A stretch of 64,000 nucleotides of DNA, taken from positions 1 to 64,000 of the forward strand of contig NZ_PKOZ01000006.1 of NCBI RefSeq assembly GCF_002946355.1, given 5' to 3'. The stretch is from Pradoshia eiseniae (GTDB taxonomy: Bacteria > Bacillota > Bacilli > Bacillales > Pradoshiaceae). The notes under the pieces were generated by a model. That model had not been told where the DNA came from and did no database searches. It worked only from the letters and a program-made list of their open reading frames with translations. The position numbers and the translations under genes are program-made. Positions 42,150 through 51,786 of the stretch are shown piece after piece; within the stretch, counting starts at the first letter, position 1, and each line of letters opens with the position of its first letter.

Positions 42150-43778
42150 TTACAAATATATAACATAGTGAGATCCATCAAATGCTAAATCCTCTTCCAA
42201 AAGGTCATCAATCCATGAAGATCCATAATGATTGAGGAAGTAGAATGGATTCCAAATCCTCTCCTGCAATCCGCCGACAGGATGCAAGCTATTTTCGACA
42301 CGGTCATATTTACCTATAGTATCAGCATTCTTTCTTGCTTGATGTTCTTCTATCTTTTTCTGCATAAACAGCAGTTGATCCACTAAAATCTGACGGTTTT
42401 TTTCGAAGAGAGGTTTCAGTCCCTCATCAAGATGAACGACATCGTTCTGCCACTTCATATGGTCGTTTTCTAGTGATTTTATTATATCAGAATAAGTGTT
42501 TGGTACATTTTTATGAAGTTTCTCCAGATAAGACTCCTTCTGCGCTGAGCAGCCTTTACGGAGAACCTCCTCAATCGATAAATCTAATTCATGCAACAAT
42601 CTGTTAACAGCACCTTCAACCAAAGTAAAGGATAACCGTGGCCATAACGGCGGCATCTGTTCTCCAAGCATACGGAAGACCGGCATAATTTCACTCCAGT
42701 AAGCAATCTCCCCCGGACCTCCGATAAAACCAAGCACAGGGAATAGCTTTTCTTGAATCAGCGGTCTAGTTACAACATTCGTACTGAAGCTCTCAGGCGT
42801 TTTAGAAAGAAGGCGATCCAATTCAGCTTCCGTAAAGGTGATATTTGACCCCTTACCCTCATAGTGATCCGTACCAGGCTTTCTCTCCAGCAAAACCCGA
42901 TTTTGGGTTGTGGGTTCATAATAAAAGAGGTTACAGCATTCTTCATTAATATCAATAATTGGCTTATAGCCCGATTCCCGAAGAACGGCTTGCTGGTTCA
43001 GAACTTCGGTGCTGATGCCTTTTCCCTCAAAAGCGATTTGATAATAATAAGGAGCGGCCAGCTTCCTGAAATGCGGATCTCCTGAATCGACAAGCAGCAG
43101 ACCCGTATCATTAAACAAATCATTAATTAAACAGGCAAAGAATTCTGTAAATGTCTCTGAGCGTTCAATAGCATGATCAACCCAGTCCATTAGCAAATTA
43201 GTCCTCTCGGTTTCACCAAGCTCAGCAAACACAGCCTCTGCCCATTCCAATGCCATATCCTTGTCCAGCTTAATATCAGATACCATTCGCTTTCCGGTTG
43301 GCGGCCCAGGGTAGGTCATTTTCTGCATGGAGCTCTCTGATTCCAGATACACATGATTAACCTCATTGTAATCATGGTCCTCTCCTGCGATCCAAAAGAC
43401 GGGAATGACCGGTTTTTTTAATTTTTCACTTTGCTCTTTTGCCAATTTTATAATTGAAATGATTTTATGAATAGAGTAGAGCGGTCCTGTCAGCAAACCA
43501 GCCTGCTGTCCTCCAATTATAACGAGGGCATCTTTCCTTAATGCCTCAATATTCTCCTTCGAACGTTCCGATATCCCGAATTTCCCCATAAAGCCTTCAA
43601 TATAGGACGCAGCTTCATCACGCGGGAACATTTTTGAATCAAGCCACTCAGCTCGTTTGAGAATATCCCCTTCGTCCTGCCAGTCATATTGAAAAAAATC
43701 TCCCTTCTTCAATACGCCATTTATATAATCTGTAGCAAAGCGATTTAACGCTGGCAGATTCATTTTTATGTAATCCAT
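42150..43778 (-). CDS. bshC: Bacillithiol biosynthesis cysteine-adding enzyme BshC
   Basis: Adds cysteine to glucosaminyl-malate in the last step of bacillithiol synthesis, the main low-molecular-weight thiol of Bacillaceae. It has 542 residues. A nucleotidyltransferase-like core is seen with [17 protein letters not shown] (about residue 87) and [16 protein letters not shown], and a long C-terminal coiled coil follows [12 protein letters not shown]. The ATG at 43778 is chosen; a TTG one codon earlier is possible. AGGAG lies 9 nt upstream. It stands between a terminator and the panE operon, as in B. subtilis (YllA). Confidence 0.94.
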   Translation of the reverse strand: MDYIKMNLPALNRFATDYINGVLKKGDFFQYDWQDEGDILKRAEWLDSKMFPRDEAASYIEGFMGKFGISERSKENIEALRKDALVIIGGQQAGLLTGPLYSIHKIISIIKLAKEQSEKLKKPVIPVFWIAGEDHDYNEVNHVYLESESSMQKMTYPGPPTGKRMVSDIKLDKDMALEWAEAVFAELGETERTNLLMDWVDHAIERSETFTEFFACLINDLFNDTGLLLVDSGDPHFRKLAAPYYYQIAFEGKGISTEVLNQQAVLRESGYKPIIDINEECCNLFYYEPTTQNRVLLERKPGTDHYEGKGSNITFTEAELDRLLSKTPESFSTNVVTRPLIQEKLFPVLGFIGGPGEIAYWSEIMPVFRMLGEQMPPLWPRLSFTLVEGAVNRLLHELDLSIEEVLRKGCSAQKESYLEKLHKNVPNTYSDIIKSLENDHMKWQNDVVHLDEGLKPLFEKNRQILVDQLLFMQKKIEEHQARKNADTIGKYDRVENSLHPVGGLQERIWNPFYFLNHYGSSWIDDLLEEDLAFDGSHYVIYL

Positions 43779-44038
43779 CAAGGCTGTCTCCTTTTAAACA
43801 ATTTCATATTATCATTCAGTATAGCATTTACAAATAAAACCACGAAATCACTTGCTTAACAAAATAGTACAGCTCCCTTCAATGTAAGCGGGAACTTCCT
43901 CGCTCGAGGCAAAAGTGATTCTTTATTGGCAGTCTATAATAACCCATACAAACAATTACCAGCTCTAGTTCTTTGTCAACAAAATAAAAAGCCGGATGGA
44001 TTCCAGCAAGAGCAGATTCCACCCACGGCGACTTGGGT

Positions 44039-44428
44039 CTATATGAATATTCTAATGACCCTCCCTGTAATTCCAGCCAGACAAAGAATAAAGTAAGCTG
44101 CTCCGAAAAGCAAGAAGGTCATTCTCCAAAAACCTTTTATAAAACGACGGAAGTCCACTTCTTCTTTCGCTTTATATTGCACGATCAAAACGATTGATGC
44201 TGTCAATGCCAAAATAATGAGAATCAACCAAATATACGACTCGCCAAGCATTGCCTGTACAGCAAAATGAACCGCCAATATGAGGAAAAATGTTGTCACA
44301 TCAACGGAAAGCTTCGCAGCTTTACGGTTATTCCCAAACGCTGATTTAGCAATAGTGTAGCTTATGATATAAACCAATGCCGGCACAATAATAAATGCCG
44401 CAATAAGACCTGCAAATATAGTTTCCAC
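44039..44428 (-). CDS. DUF3397 family membrane protein
   Basis: Small integral membrane protein of 129 residues with four hydrophobic segments (about 5-25, 45-60, 65-82 and 102-125). The central EEVDFRRFIKGFWRMTFLLFG separates the third and fourth segments. I recognise it as the DUF3397 family, which usually lies between panE and bshC in Bacillaceae; no function is established. The start is GTG at 44428, overlapping the panE stop context (TGAGTG), with GGGGG 7 nt upstream. It is probably co-transcribed with panE. Confidence 0.8.
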   Translation of the reverse strand: METIFAGLIAAFIIVPALVYIISYTIAKSAFGNNRKAAKLSVDVTTFFLILAVHFAVQAMLGESYIWLILIILALTASIVLIVQYKAKEEVDFRRFIKGFWRMTFLLFGAAYFILCLAGITGRVIRIFI

Positions 44429-45322
44429 TCACTTACCCCCGCTCTCTTCTAGGCCTCTTATCATGGCGTATAGCGCTGAGACTAAACCCATCTTTTGTAT
44501 ACGCTCATTCGCTTCCTCAAGACAGTACCCAAGAATGGCCTCGATTTCTGTTTTTCTCTGCATTTCGATATCACGAAGCATGGATGATTTGTTGTCCGCT
44601 GTTCGTTCACAAATTAGGAATACCTTTTCTTGATATTTCAGATACTGCTCCTTATCGATACCAAGACCATAGCATACCTGCTCGCACAATTGCTTAAGGA
44701 TTTGCCGGAAATAAGAATTGGCAATCAGCTCCCCGTTCTTTACACCGAGTACGGCTGTCAACGGATTAATGCAGGCGTTTACGATTAATTTTTCGATTAG
44801 CCTCGGGTAAATATCATTCACTTCTTCAATAGGAAAGTCGGCATCCTGCTGTTCCAAAAGAGCTACCTGTCTTTCCCCCCTGTACAAACCGGCTCGTATG
44901 ATACCCATACCCGTATGAATCGTCGTTGTCTCGTTATCACGAAGTGCGCCATGCTCCGTTATTCCAACATATACAGAAACGCTATGTAAACAATCTAATT
45001 TCTTCAAATGACTCATGCCATTTTGCAAGAAGAGAAGCGGTGACCTCACACTTTGAATATATGGAAGGATTTCTTCAATTGCACCTTGCTTCACCGTAAC
45101 AATCAGCAGCTCCTGTGTTGCAATCGCTTTTGAGTGAGCAAGCATCTCTGCCTTACATTCTGTAAAGACCGGATGAATGCCTTTGATCTCAATTCCTCCG
45201 GCGCAGTTTATTTGATCGGCTTGGCTCTTTGTTCTTGTAAATAAAGTAACCTCATGTTTTTTCCCTAATCTTCCGGCCAAAAGCAAGCCGATGGATCCTC
45301 CTCCTATAATGCCAACCTTCAT
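44429..45322 (-). CDS. panE: 2-dehydropantoate 2-reductase family protein (YlbQ)
   Basis: NADPH-dependent reductase that makes pantoate for coenzyme A. It has 297 residues. The Rossmann loop is VGIIGGGSIGLLLAG at the N-terminus; LIVTVKQGAIEEIL follows. The C-terminal ApbA_C domain includes LIEKLIVNACINPLTAV (catalytic lysine region), and SSMLRDIEMQRKTEIEAILG is the conserved late motif. The ATG at 45322 has GGAGG 5 nt upstream. B. subtilis has this paralogue as YlbQ; substrate is inferred from the family. Confidence 0.9.
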   Translation of the reverse strand: MKVGIIGGGSIGLLLAGRLGKKHEVTLFTRTKSQADQINCAGGIEIKGIHPVFTECKAEMLAHSKAIATQELLIVTVKQGAIEEILPYIQSVRSPLLFLQNGMSHLKKLDCLHSVSVYVGITEHGALRDNETTTIHTGMGIIRAGLYRGERQVALLEQQDADFPIEEVNDIYPRLIEKLIVNACINPLTAVLGVKNGELIANSYFRQILKQLCEQVCYGLGIDKEQYLKYQEKVFLICERTADNKSSMLRDIEMQRKTEIEAILGYCLEEANERIQKMGLVSALYAMIRGLEESGGK

Positions 45323-45499
45323 ATATACCTCCATCAGCCCTTTTGTCATAATTGTAGCAAAACCTTTCTTTCATGGAAAGATAGCCAATGAACGTTGATG
45401 ACAGGAATTATCCATTCGACTAAACAATATGAATTTTCCATTATTTTATATATAATGAATACATAGAAGATGGATATACAAACAAGGGGAGGACATGGC

Positions 45500-45973
45500 A
45501 TGAGTGTAAAAGTTGAAAGATTACTAGTGAATTATCGTACTTTAGAGGAATTCAAGAAATTTAAGGAATATGGACTGCAGGAGCTATCTATGCTTGAGGA
45601 TCTGCAGGCAAACCTTATTGAGGATGATAGCGAGTCACCTTTTTACGGCATTTATTACGGAGATAAGCTGGTAGCCCGGATGAGCCTTTATAAGATTGAA
45701 GCACGCTTTGATAAATATTTTAACCCCCCGCACGAATATTACGAGATATGGAAATTGGAAGTGCTTCCAGATTACCAAGGCAAGGGATATGGGACCATGC
45801 TCGTCGATTTCGCTAAATCTTTCGGTCTTCCGATTAAGACAAATCCAAGAGTACACTCCAGAACCTTCTGGGAAAAACAGGGCTTCGAATCCGTGTCTTA
45901 TGATGTGGAAAGAGACCTGGGAGAGAACCCGCTTATCTGGAGGCCAGAGGGCGTTAGCCTCTTAGAAAAATAA
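45500..45973 (+). CDS. ylbP: GNAT family N-acetyltransferase YlbP
   Basis: Cytoplasmic GNAT acetyltransferase of 157 residues. The acetyl-CoA loop is in VLPDYQGKGYGTMLVD (about residues 91-106), followed by TNPRVHSRTFWEKQGF. The N-terminal half begins VKVERLLVNYRTLEEF. The ATG at 45500 follows GGGAGG by 7 nt; the open frame begins ten codons earlier with no ribosome binding site. Substrate is unknown. It is one of the few plus-strand genes, divergent from panE and convergent with rsfA. Confidence 0.88.
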   Translation: MSVKVERLLVNYRTLEEFKKFKEYGLQELSMLEDLQANLIEDDSESPFYGIYYGDKLVARMSLYKIEARFDKYFNPPHEYYEIWKLEVLPDYQGKGYGTMLVDFAKSFGLPIKTNPRVHSRTFWEKQGFESVSYDVERDLGENPLIWRPEGVSLLEK

Positions 45974-46008
45974 AACAAATGGCTTTAACATCGGTAAGCC
46001 ATTCATAC

Positions 46009-46091
46009 AAAAAAGCACATACAAGCAGTGACCGCCAAAAGTTAGTTTTCCTCTAACTTTTGGGAAGCGGCACCCCGGCATGTGCTTTTTT
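46009..46091. terminator. Compound bidirectional terminator between ylbP and rsfA
   Basis: A 12-bp outer stem (46009-46020 with 46080-46091: AAAAAAGCACAT / ATGTGCTTTTTT) encloses an 11-bp perfect stem (46035-46045 with 46053-46063: CCAAAAGTTAG / CTAACTTTTGG). Short GTG/CAC and CCGC/GCGG pairs bridge them. It has T-runs on both strands and serves the two convergent genes. The structure is larger than a standard terminator. Confidence 0.75.
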
Positions 46092-46631
46092 TTATTTTCC
46101 CACTGAGAACTTCCTGGCCTTCTCAAGCACTTCCAATAGACCGTAATACTCTGACTCAATCATTTTGTACTGCTCCTCAAGCTTCTTCTTTTCCTCCATC
46201 AGAACATCAGCATGCTTCTTCAGCATTTCATGTGCCCTTTGCAGCTCTTTATAGGAATCAATCGAGTATTCCTCAAGCATTCCCGCTAGCTCTGCTAAGT
46301 AAGCAATCACCTCATGCAGCGAAAGATCCTTCCCTTCATCTGCTTCAGCCTTCCCCGCATCAGAGTGAGGCACAACAGAGCGGTCCTCTTTCGGGCCTCC
46401 TTTTTTCATTTCTTTTCGCGTTTTCTTCGCCGCTTCTATCTCCTGCTTAAATTGCTTCCGCACGAATGAATTCCACCTAAACCCGCAAGCTGCCGCTGTT
46501 CTGGTGACACCCTTGCCGACTTCCTCAAAGGCTTTCAGCTGTGTGCTTCCTTCCTTGATATGTCTCAGTACCACTTCCGCTAAATATGCATCCTCATCCT
46601 CTGTCCACCCATCCTGCCTCGATCCTGACAT
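46092..46631 (-). CDS. rsfA: RsfA-family prespore transcription factor (YlbO)
   Basis: DNA-binding regulator that tunes SigF-dependent genes in the forespore. It has 179 residues. The N-terminal Myb-like domain is visible: GWTEDEDAYLAEVVLRHI, then GKGVTRTAAACGFRWNSFVR (about residues 8-60). A long charged coiled coil covers about residues 110-175 (LKKHADVLMEEKKKLEEQ). GGGAGG precedes the ATG at 46631. It lies in the ylb region, as in B. subtilis. Confidence 0.92.
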   Translation of the reverse strand: MSGSRQDGWTEDEDAYLAEVVLRHIKEGSTQLKAFEEVGKGVTRTAAACGFRWNSFVRKQFKQEIEAAKKTRKEMKKGGPKEDRSVVPHSDAGKAEADEGKDLSLHEVIAYLAELAGMLEEYSIDSYKELQRAHEMLKKHADVLMEEKKKLEEQYKMIESEYYGLLEVLEKARKFSVGK

Positions 46632-46728
46632 CTATTTTCCTCCCATCCATTGCATGGTTATATATCCATACTTATGCTGTTGGTAGGAAAGATAGAATGC
46701 ACAAAGATTCTATCAAATGAGGATTTTC

Positions 46729-47484
46729 TTATTTAGCCAGAAATCTGCTGACTGCCTCCAAATGGGCCGGTTTTTCCCATAACACTGCACAGCGGTCAAC
46801 TTCCAGTTCCATTCTATCCGGAAGTCCAGAGCTCTTCCACTTGCGAATCAGCATCTCTTTATATGCCATGACCGCTTCAGGAGCGTTTTTTATATATGGA
46901 TTGACCATCTCTAATATTTCTTCCTTCGTTACGGACTTATAGGCAGCTTGAATGAACCGGGATTGAACTGCCTCCCCAACCGTAATAAACCGTCCGCACA
47001 TCAGCCACTCCAGTGCCTTTTGAGAATCAAGCTTTTCAAGCAGAAGACTTCCCCCTCCCCAGCCTGTTGTGATTGCCTGGCGGACTTGGATGAACCCAAG
47101 CCGGGCATCCTCTTTAGCAAAGCGGAAATCACAGGCTGCAGCCAGCTCCATCCCACCGCCAACCGCCGCTCCATTAATGAAACAAAAAGACGGCTTAGGA
47201 AGAAAAGCAAGCTGGACTAAAACCTTAGACATCTTTAAGAGCATATACCGGGCCTCTTCATATGTATGCAGCCGATGAAATTCCCCTAAATCTCCGCCCG
47301 AACAAAAAGCCTCTTCACCACTGCCAGTCAAAATCAATGCTTTGATTGCCCTATCCTTACCTGCCAAGCTAATCGCCTCGGCTAATTGATCCATCATTTC
47401 GAAATTAACCGCATTGCGCACCTCAGGTCTGTGCAATGTCACGAATAAGCATTCTCCCAATCGTTCATACTTAATCACACTCAA
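46729..47484 (-). CDS. Enoyl-CoA hydratase/isomerase (crotonase) family protein
   Basis: Crotonase-fold protein of about 252 residues. Oxyanion-hole motifs are seen in EAFCSGGDLGEFHRL and NGAAVGGGMELAAACDFRFA. Where enoyl-CoA hydratases have their first catalytic glutamate (GQPE motif), this protein has glutamine in LGFIQVRQAI; a glutamate near the second position remains in KALEWLMCG. It may therefore be an isomerase, hydrolase or another crotonase activity. The start is uncertain; TTG at 47484 has GGGGGAG upstream, while longer frames run into the rpmF terminator. It lies between rpmF and rsfA, an arrangement I associate with several Bacillaceae but not B. subtilis. Confidence 0.85.
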   Translation of the reverse strand: MSVIKYERLGECLFVTLHRPEVRNAVNFEMMDQLAEAISLAGKDRAIKALILTGSGEEAFCSGGDLGEFHRLHTYEEARYMLLKMSKVLVQLAFLPKPSFCFINGAAVGGGMELAAACDFRFAKEDARLGFIQVRQAITTGWGGGSLLLEKLDSQKALEWLMCGRFITVGEAVQSRFIQAAYKSVTKEEILEMVNPYIKNAPEAVMAYKEMLIRKWKSSGLPDRMELEVDRCAVLWEKPAHLEAVSRFLAK

Positions 47485-47530
47485 AACTTCTCCCCCCATT
47501 GTCCTCTCGTCATATTCACAACAACAAAAA

Positions 47531-47550
47531 AACACAGGTCTCCCTGTGTT
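47531..47550 (-). terminator. Intrinsic terminator downstream of rpmF
   Basis: An 8-bp perfect stem, AACACAGG / CCTGTGTT, with a 4-nt loop is followed on the minus strand by a T-run (TTTTTGTTG). It lies 13 bp after the rpmF stop. Confidence 0.85.
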
Positions 47551-47562
47551 TTCTCGAGTTGA

Positions 47563-47736
47563 TTATTTATTTACAACTTCTTTTCCTTTGTATGTTCCAC
47601 ATGCTTTACAGATACGGTGAGCCAATTTCATTTCACCGCAGTTTGGGCATTCAACCATACCAGGGACTTGAAGTTTGAAATGCGTACGACGCAATCTCTT
47701 TCTTGTTTTAGAAGTTCTTCTAAAAGGTACAGCCAT
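47563..47736 (-). CDS. rpmF: 50S ribosomal protein L32
   Basis: Ribosomal protein of 57 residues, read directly from the minus strand: it starts [20 protein letters not shown] and ends [11 protein letters not shown]. Four cysteines in CPNCG and CKACG form the zinc ribbon, so this is the zinc-containing form. AGGAGGTG lies upstream of the ATG at 47736. It follows ylbN with a gap of about 52 nt, the usual ylbN-rpmF (yceD-rpmF) pairing. Confidence 0.96.
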   Translation of the reverse strand: MAVPFRRTSKTRKRLRRTHFKLQVPGMVECPNCGEMKLAHRICKACGTYKGKEVVNK

Positions 47737-47788
47737 GTTTTACACCTCCTTAAAAAACGATGGTTCTATGGAAGACTTATGTAGTCTT

Positions 47789-48325
47789 TCATTTGTCTTT
47801 GTCATGATCATCCTGTTTGTCAAAAAGCTGAGCTAACTTCGCAAGTCTTGGATCCACCTTTTTGACTTGCTGATCTTCAGAGATTACTTCCCAATCATCA
47901 CCAGATTGCGGAGCCCCATTAGCAGGGTTATCTGTATCACAGAAAATCTGCATCGGAATTTCCGTCAGGATAATCTCTTTAATGACCGGTGTCAAATCCA
48001 CTACATCACCTTCAGCTAAATGGAACTCACCGTCTTCATCCTCCATACCATCCAATCGATTGAACAGAAAAGTTTCTGTCGTTTGTACATCAATCGGAAA
48101 GGGGACATCAACTAAAGTTCTTGAGCAAGGCAATGTCAGTGTACCTGATATTTTCACATGAAAAGTTACACGGTTAGAGCCAAGATCAGCTTTGCCAAAT
48201 ACTCGTATTGGTGAAATACGGCGTATTTGCGGGTCAATCTTTGTTAACTCCGACATATCAGCCGTTTCATCAATTGTAAATCCATTATCGCGGAATTTTT
48301 GTAGTTGCGGAATTGTCCATTTCAA
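47789..48325 (-). CDS. ylbN: YceD/DUF177 family protein YlbN
   Basis: DUF177 protein of 178 residues. The family is linked to 23S rRNA processing or accumulation and nearly always precedes rpmF. Conserved regions include VTFHVKISGTLTLPCSRTL (about residue 53) and the acidic DLTPVIKEIILTEIP. The C-terminus is charged (KLAQLFDKQDDHDKDK). Its role in ribosome assembly is inferred from the family and from the rpmF neighbour. Confidence 0.92.
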   Translation of the reverse strand: MKWTIPQLQKFRDNGFTIDETADMSELTKIDPQIRRISPIRVFGKADLGSNRVTFHVKISGTLTLPCSRTLVDVPFPIDVQTTETFLFNRLDGMEDEDGEFHLAEGDVVDLTPVIKEIILTEIPMQIFCDTDNPANGAPQSGDDWEVISEDQQVKKVDPRLAKLAQLFDKQDDHDKDK

Positions 48326-48563
48326 ATCCTATCACCTCTAGGCAACAAAGGTAATTATAGCTTTGGTAAACTCATTTGTCAATGTTTTTTCTTTACAGCC
48401 ATAAGTGATACCCTTATCCATATTTTAAGCGCTTGTCCTGTTATTTTACCCGAAGATGCGTGTTTTGAAAACAAGGGAATTTCCTAAAGTAATCCGACCG
48501 TTTGCAACCAAGCAACCCGTCATATACTATTAATACACAAAGAACACGTTAGGAGGTCCAACT

Positions 48564-49769
48564 TTGAAAGCTGCAGGACTAGTTGTCGAATACAATCCAT
48601 TCCATAATGGCCATCAATATCACCTCGACCAATCACTTGCCCGCACGAAGGCTGACATAGCCGTTGGGGTCATGAGCGGGAATTTCCTCCAAAGAGGCGA
48701 GCCTGCCCTCGTAAATAAATGGGCGAGGACAAAGATGGCCTTAAAGGCAGGTGTAGACTTAATTGTTGAGCTGCCCTTCGTCCATGCCGTTCAGAAAGCC
48801 GAATACTTCTCTGAAGCAGCCATCCTATTGCTTGAGGAACTACAATGTGAGTGGGTATGCTTCGGAAGCGAGAAAGGTGAGATTGAGCCTTTCACGAATA
48901 CATACGCCTTATTAGCTGAGCATGCTGACCTTATTGATCAGCAGGCAAAGACCTTCATGAATGCGGGGCATAGTTATCCTAAGGCAATGGCTCTTGCCTA
49001 TGCAGAACTCAAAAAAAACTATCCAGATATGCTGACCCTAGACCAGCCCAATAATATACTCGGCTTCCATTATGTATCTGCCATCTTAAAAAACAAGCTT
49101 TCCATCAAACCCATAACCATACAGCGGACCGGCTCCGGTTATCATGATGCAGCACTGCCGAAGGATTCCATCGCCAGTGCGACTGCCATAAGAAAGGAAA
49201 TAACGGCAGATGGAAGCCTTAAAGATGTCGCTCGCTTCCTCCCTGGTGCCTCATATGATGTCTTGCGGGATTATCAAGAAGAGATGAGACTTTGGCACAC
49301 ATGGGATTTGTATTGGCCTTATGTAAAGCTGAAACTATTGACTACCTCGCCAAGCGCCCTGAAAGACATATATGAAATGAAAGAAGGGCTTGAAAATCGG
49401 CTCGTTACAGCCGCACAAACATCAGCTACCTTTCTTGAATTCATGCAAAAAGTAAAAACGAAGAGATATACATGGACGAGGCTGCAGCGCCTCCTTACCT
49501 ACTTGCTCATGAACATCACCAATGACGACATCCCGCATACACTCAAGCCAACCTATATTCGTGTGCTTGGCTTCTCCCAAAAGGGACGTGAATATATGCA
49601 GTCGCTAAAAAAAGAAAAAGGGCATCTTCTCTTAACCCGGCCTGCTGCTGCGAATGACCCAATCCTGAGTATTGAACAGCGTGCCGCAAATGTACACGCC
49701 TCCATCCTTCCTGCTGAGATGTGGCAAAAGGTACAAAAAAGGGAGTATCAGCCGCCAGTCATTATTTAA
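48564..49769 (+). CDS. tmcAL: tRNA(Met) cytidine acetate ligase TmcAL (YlbM)
   Basis: Uses ATP and acetate to acetylate the wobble cytidine of elongator tRNA-Met. It has 401 residues. The nucleotidyltransferase motif VVEYNPFHNGHQYHL (HxGH) is at residues 7-21, and the second conserved region is GVMSGNFLQRGEPALVNKW. The start is TTG at 48564, with GGAGG 7 nt upstream. It is transcribed divergently from ylbN-rpmF. Confidence 0.93.
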   Translation: MKAAGLVVEYNPFHNGHQYHLDQSLARTKADIAVGVMSGNFLQRGEPALVNKWARTKMALKAGVDLIVELPFVHAVQKAEYFSEAAILLLEELQCEWVCFGSEKGEIEPFTNTYALLAEHADLIDQQAKTFMNAGHSYPKAMALAYAELKKNYPDMLTLDQPNNILGFHYVSAILKNKLSIKPITIQRTGSGYHDAALPKDSIASATAIRKEITADGSLKDVARFLPGASYDVLRDYQEEMRLWHTWDLYWPYVKLKLLTTSPSALKDIYEMKEGLENRLVTAAQTSATFLEFMQKVKTKRYTWTRLQRLLTYLLMNITNDDIPHTLKPTYIRVLGFSQKGREYMQSLKKEKGHLLLTRPAAANDPILSIEQRAANVHASILPAEMWQKVQKREYQPPVII

Positions 49770-49777
49770 TATAGCGA

Positions 49778-49806
49778 AAAGGCAATGGGTGATGCCCATT
49801 GCCTTT
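49778..49806. terminator. Bidirectional terminator between tmcAL and ylbL
   Basis: A 12-bp perfect stem, AAAGGCAATGGG / CCCATTGCCTTT, with a 5-nt loop lies between the two convergent genes. Confidence 0.9.
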
Positions 49807-49811
49807 CCTCT

Positions 49812-50828
49812 TTACTGAATCATTTTCTCCAAATATCCCACCGCATCGTCAAAAGTATCTACTGGGACGATTGTCATATCAGAGCCAATTTCTTTTGCTG
49901 TTTTGACAGCTATTTGATAATCAGAGTCTTTAGCTCCTTCTTCATTCGGAGCAAAGAAAATCTCAGCTCCCTCTTCATCAGCGGCAACGATTTTCTGATC
50001 AATGCCCCCGATTGGTCCTACTGTTCCATCTTCCGCAATCGTGCCAGTGCCGGCGATTTTTTTGCCAGCTGTATAGTCAATATCAGTTAATTGGTTGTAA
50101 ATCTCGAGGCTGAACATGAGGCCTGCTGAAGGTCCTCCAATTGTTTCAGTATTGAACTCAACCTCAGGTTCTGTTTTCACGGTGCGGTCCTCTACGAGTG
50201 TGATTCCTATCCCAATATTGCCCGTTTCCTTCAGACGCTTAAGGGTGATGGTTTTCTCTAGAGTTTCATCCTCTCGTTCCACCTTCAAGTTCACCTTATC
50301 CCCCGCTTTCTTGCTTGAGACATGATTAACGAAGAATTTCTGCGACGTAATCGCTTTTCCATCAACCTCTAAAATACGGTCTCCCGCTTTTAAATTCCCC
50401 TCAGCCGGTGTATCCTCACCGACATGTAATATGTATATCCCATCCATCATAACCGTGGCTTCATAGCCTGCTTTCCTATAAGCGTTAAGAATGGCCGTGT
50501 TTTGGCTTTCGTCCATCAGCTTCAATTGCCGAACAGAGTACTCTTCATCAGTCTCATCCTCACTCCTGACCTCATTTAGCTGATAGATTTTGTGATAATC
50601 AGCCACTTTTGCCCACAGGTAAGAATAAATATTCGCCCGGCCCATCCGAACGGTCGTAAACATGAACTCCCCTTTAGTCTCCTGCCCGTCCTCAACAGTA
50701 ACATAATCACTGATTACTTCGGCAGATCCGGGTGCCGAAACATAATAAGGTAGTTTATAAAAAGCCGCAATCACCATGATTGCCAACATGAAAATCCATA
50801 TCTTCCCCGAAAAGTGTTTCTTGTTCAA
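49812..50828 (-). CDS. ylbL: PDZ and Lon-type (S16) protease YlbL
   Basis: Membrane-anchored serine protease of 338 residues. An N-terminal membrane helix (about 8-26) is followed by an extracytoplasmic PDZ domain (about 115-190, EGNLKAGDRILEVDGKAI). The S16 Lon proteolytic domain contains the Ser-Lys dyad in GGPSAGLMFSLEIY and VGPIGGIDQKIVAA. In B. subtilis, YlbL has been shown to degrade a DNA-damage division inhibitor. The start is TTG at 50828, directly after the ylbK stop. Confidence 0.92.
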   Translation of the reverse strand: MNKKHFSGKIWIFMLAIMVIAAFYKLPYYVSAPGSAEVISDYVTVEDGQETKGEFMFTTVRMGRANIYSYLWAKVADYHKIYQLNEVRSEDETDEEYSVRQLKLMDESQNTAILNAYRKAGYEATVMMDGIYILHVGEDTPAEGNLKAGDRILEVDGKAITSQKFFVNHVSSKKAGDKVNLKVEREDETLEKTITLKRLKETGNIGIGITLVEDRTVKTEPEVEFNTETIGGPSAGLMFSLEIYNQLTDIDYTAGKKIAGTGTIAEDGTVGPIGGIDQKIVAADEEGAEIFFAPNEEGAKDSDYQIAVKTAKEIGSDMTIVPVDTFDDAVGYLEKMIQ

Positions 50829-51614
50829 TTATTCATGCTCCTTCCATCGCTCTATCACGTCTTTAATCTCTGGCATCCTCTTCCTTGCCTCTTCTTCTCC
50901 CGCCTCAATGATTTCTGGAATATTGGTAAAAGCCATTGAATTATACATTTTTACCGCCGGGTCGAGGGTCACATCCGCCGTGATTCCTCTTGCCTTTACC
51001 ACTTCCATCTGGAGAATATCCAAGCTCTTCATAATTACATCATAGATGGATTCGACCTTTGATTCCTCATGTGAACTCGATACATCACAGGCAATGACAA
51101 TATCAGCCCCCATCTCTCGTACGACTGATACAGGTACCCTGTCTATTACGCCGCCATCAACAAGCAGCCTCCCTCCAATCCGCTTGGGTACGAATATTCC
51201 CGGCACTGCAATGCTTGCGCGTACAGCTTCATAAACTGGTCCATCCTTAAATATCACCTTTTCTCCCCGCTCAATATCAGTCGCAATGACAGCGAGCGGA
51301 ATGGAGAGATCTTCAAGCTTTTTATTTTTCGTAAACAATCTTATGTATTCCTCTATTTTCTTCCCTGCCACAAAGCCCATCTTCGGGACGGTCCAATCAA
51401 GAAAATACTTTCGCTTGAACTGCAAGGATACCTTCTCTAATAATTCCAGGTCACTTCCGCTCGCATAAAAGCTGCCCATTAGTGCCCCCATACTGCTTCC
51501 TGCAATACAATCCACTTTTATTCCCTCTTTATCCAGCTCCTTCAGCAAGCCGATATGCGCAAATCCTCTTGCCCCTCCAGAACCGAGAGCAAGCCCAATT
51601 TTAGGATCTCTCAT
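50829..51614 (-). CDS. ylbK: Patatin-like phospholipase family protein YlbK
   Basis: Predicted cytoplasmic or membrane-associated lipid hydrolase of 261 residues. Patatin features are the oxyanion glycine box ALGSGGARGFAHIG, the nucleophile elbow GSSMGALMG (Ser at about residue 41), and the catalytic aspartate in LLVDGGVIDRVP. It is followed at once by ylbL, so the pair is likely co-translated. Substrate is unknown. Confidence 0.9.
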   Translation of the reverse strand: MRDPKIGLALGSGGARGFAHIGLLKELDKEGIKVDCIAGSSMGALMGSFYASGSDLELLEKVSLQFKRKYFLDWTVPKMGFVAGKKIEEYIRLFTKNKKLEDLSIPLAVIATDIERGEKVIFKDGPVYEAVRASIAVPGIFVPKRIGGRLLVDGGVIDRVPVSVVREMGADIVIACDVSSSHEESKVESIYDVIMKSLDILQMEVVKARGITADVTLDPAVKMYNSMAFTNIPEIIEAGEEEARKRMPEIKDVIERWKEHE

Positions 51615-51786
51615 TTTACTGTCTTCCCTTCATCCTAAAGTAGTATCCTTAGTTCTAAAAGTACGTTACATCAGCATATTTTCAAGTATAGGGGACAAAC
51701 CCTCACCTTCATGACCAAAGGGTATCTCCATCTTATTGTAGCACCTCGTTCAGTAAGGTTAAACCAGATAAGGGAAGGGATCTATA

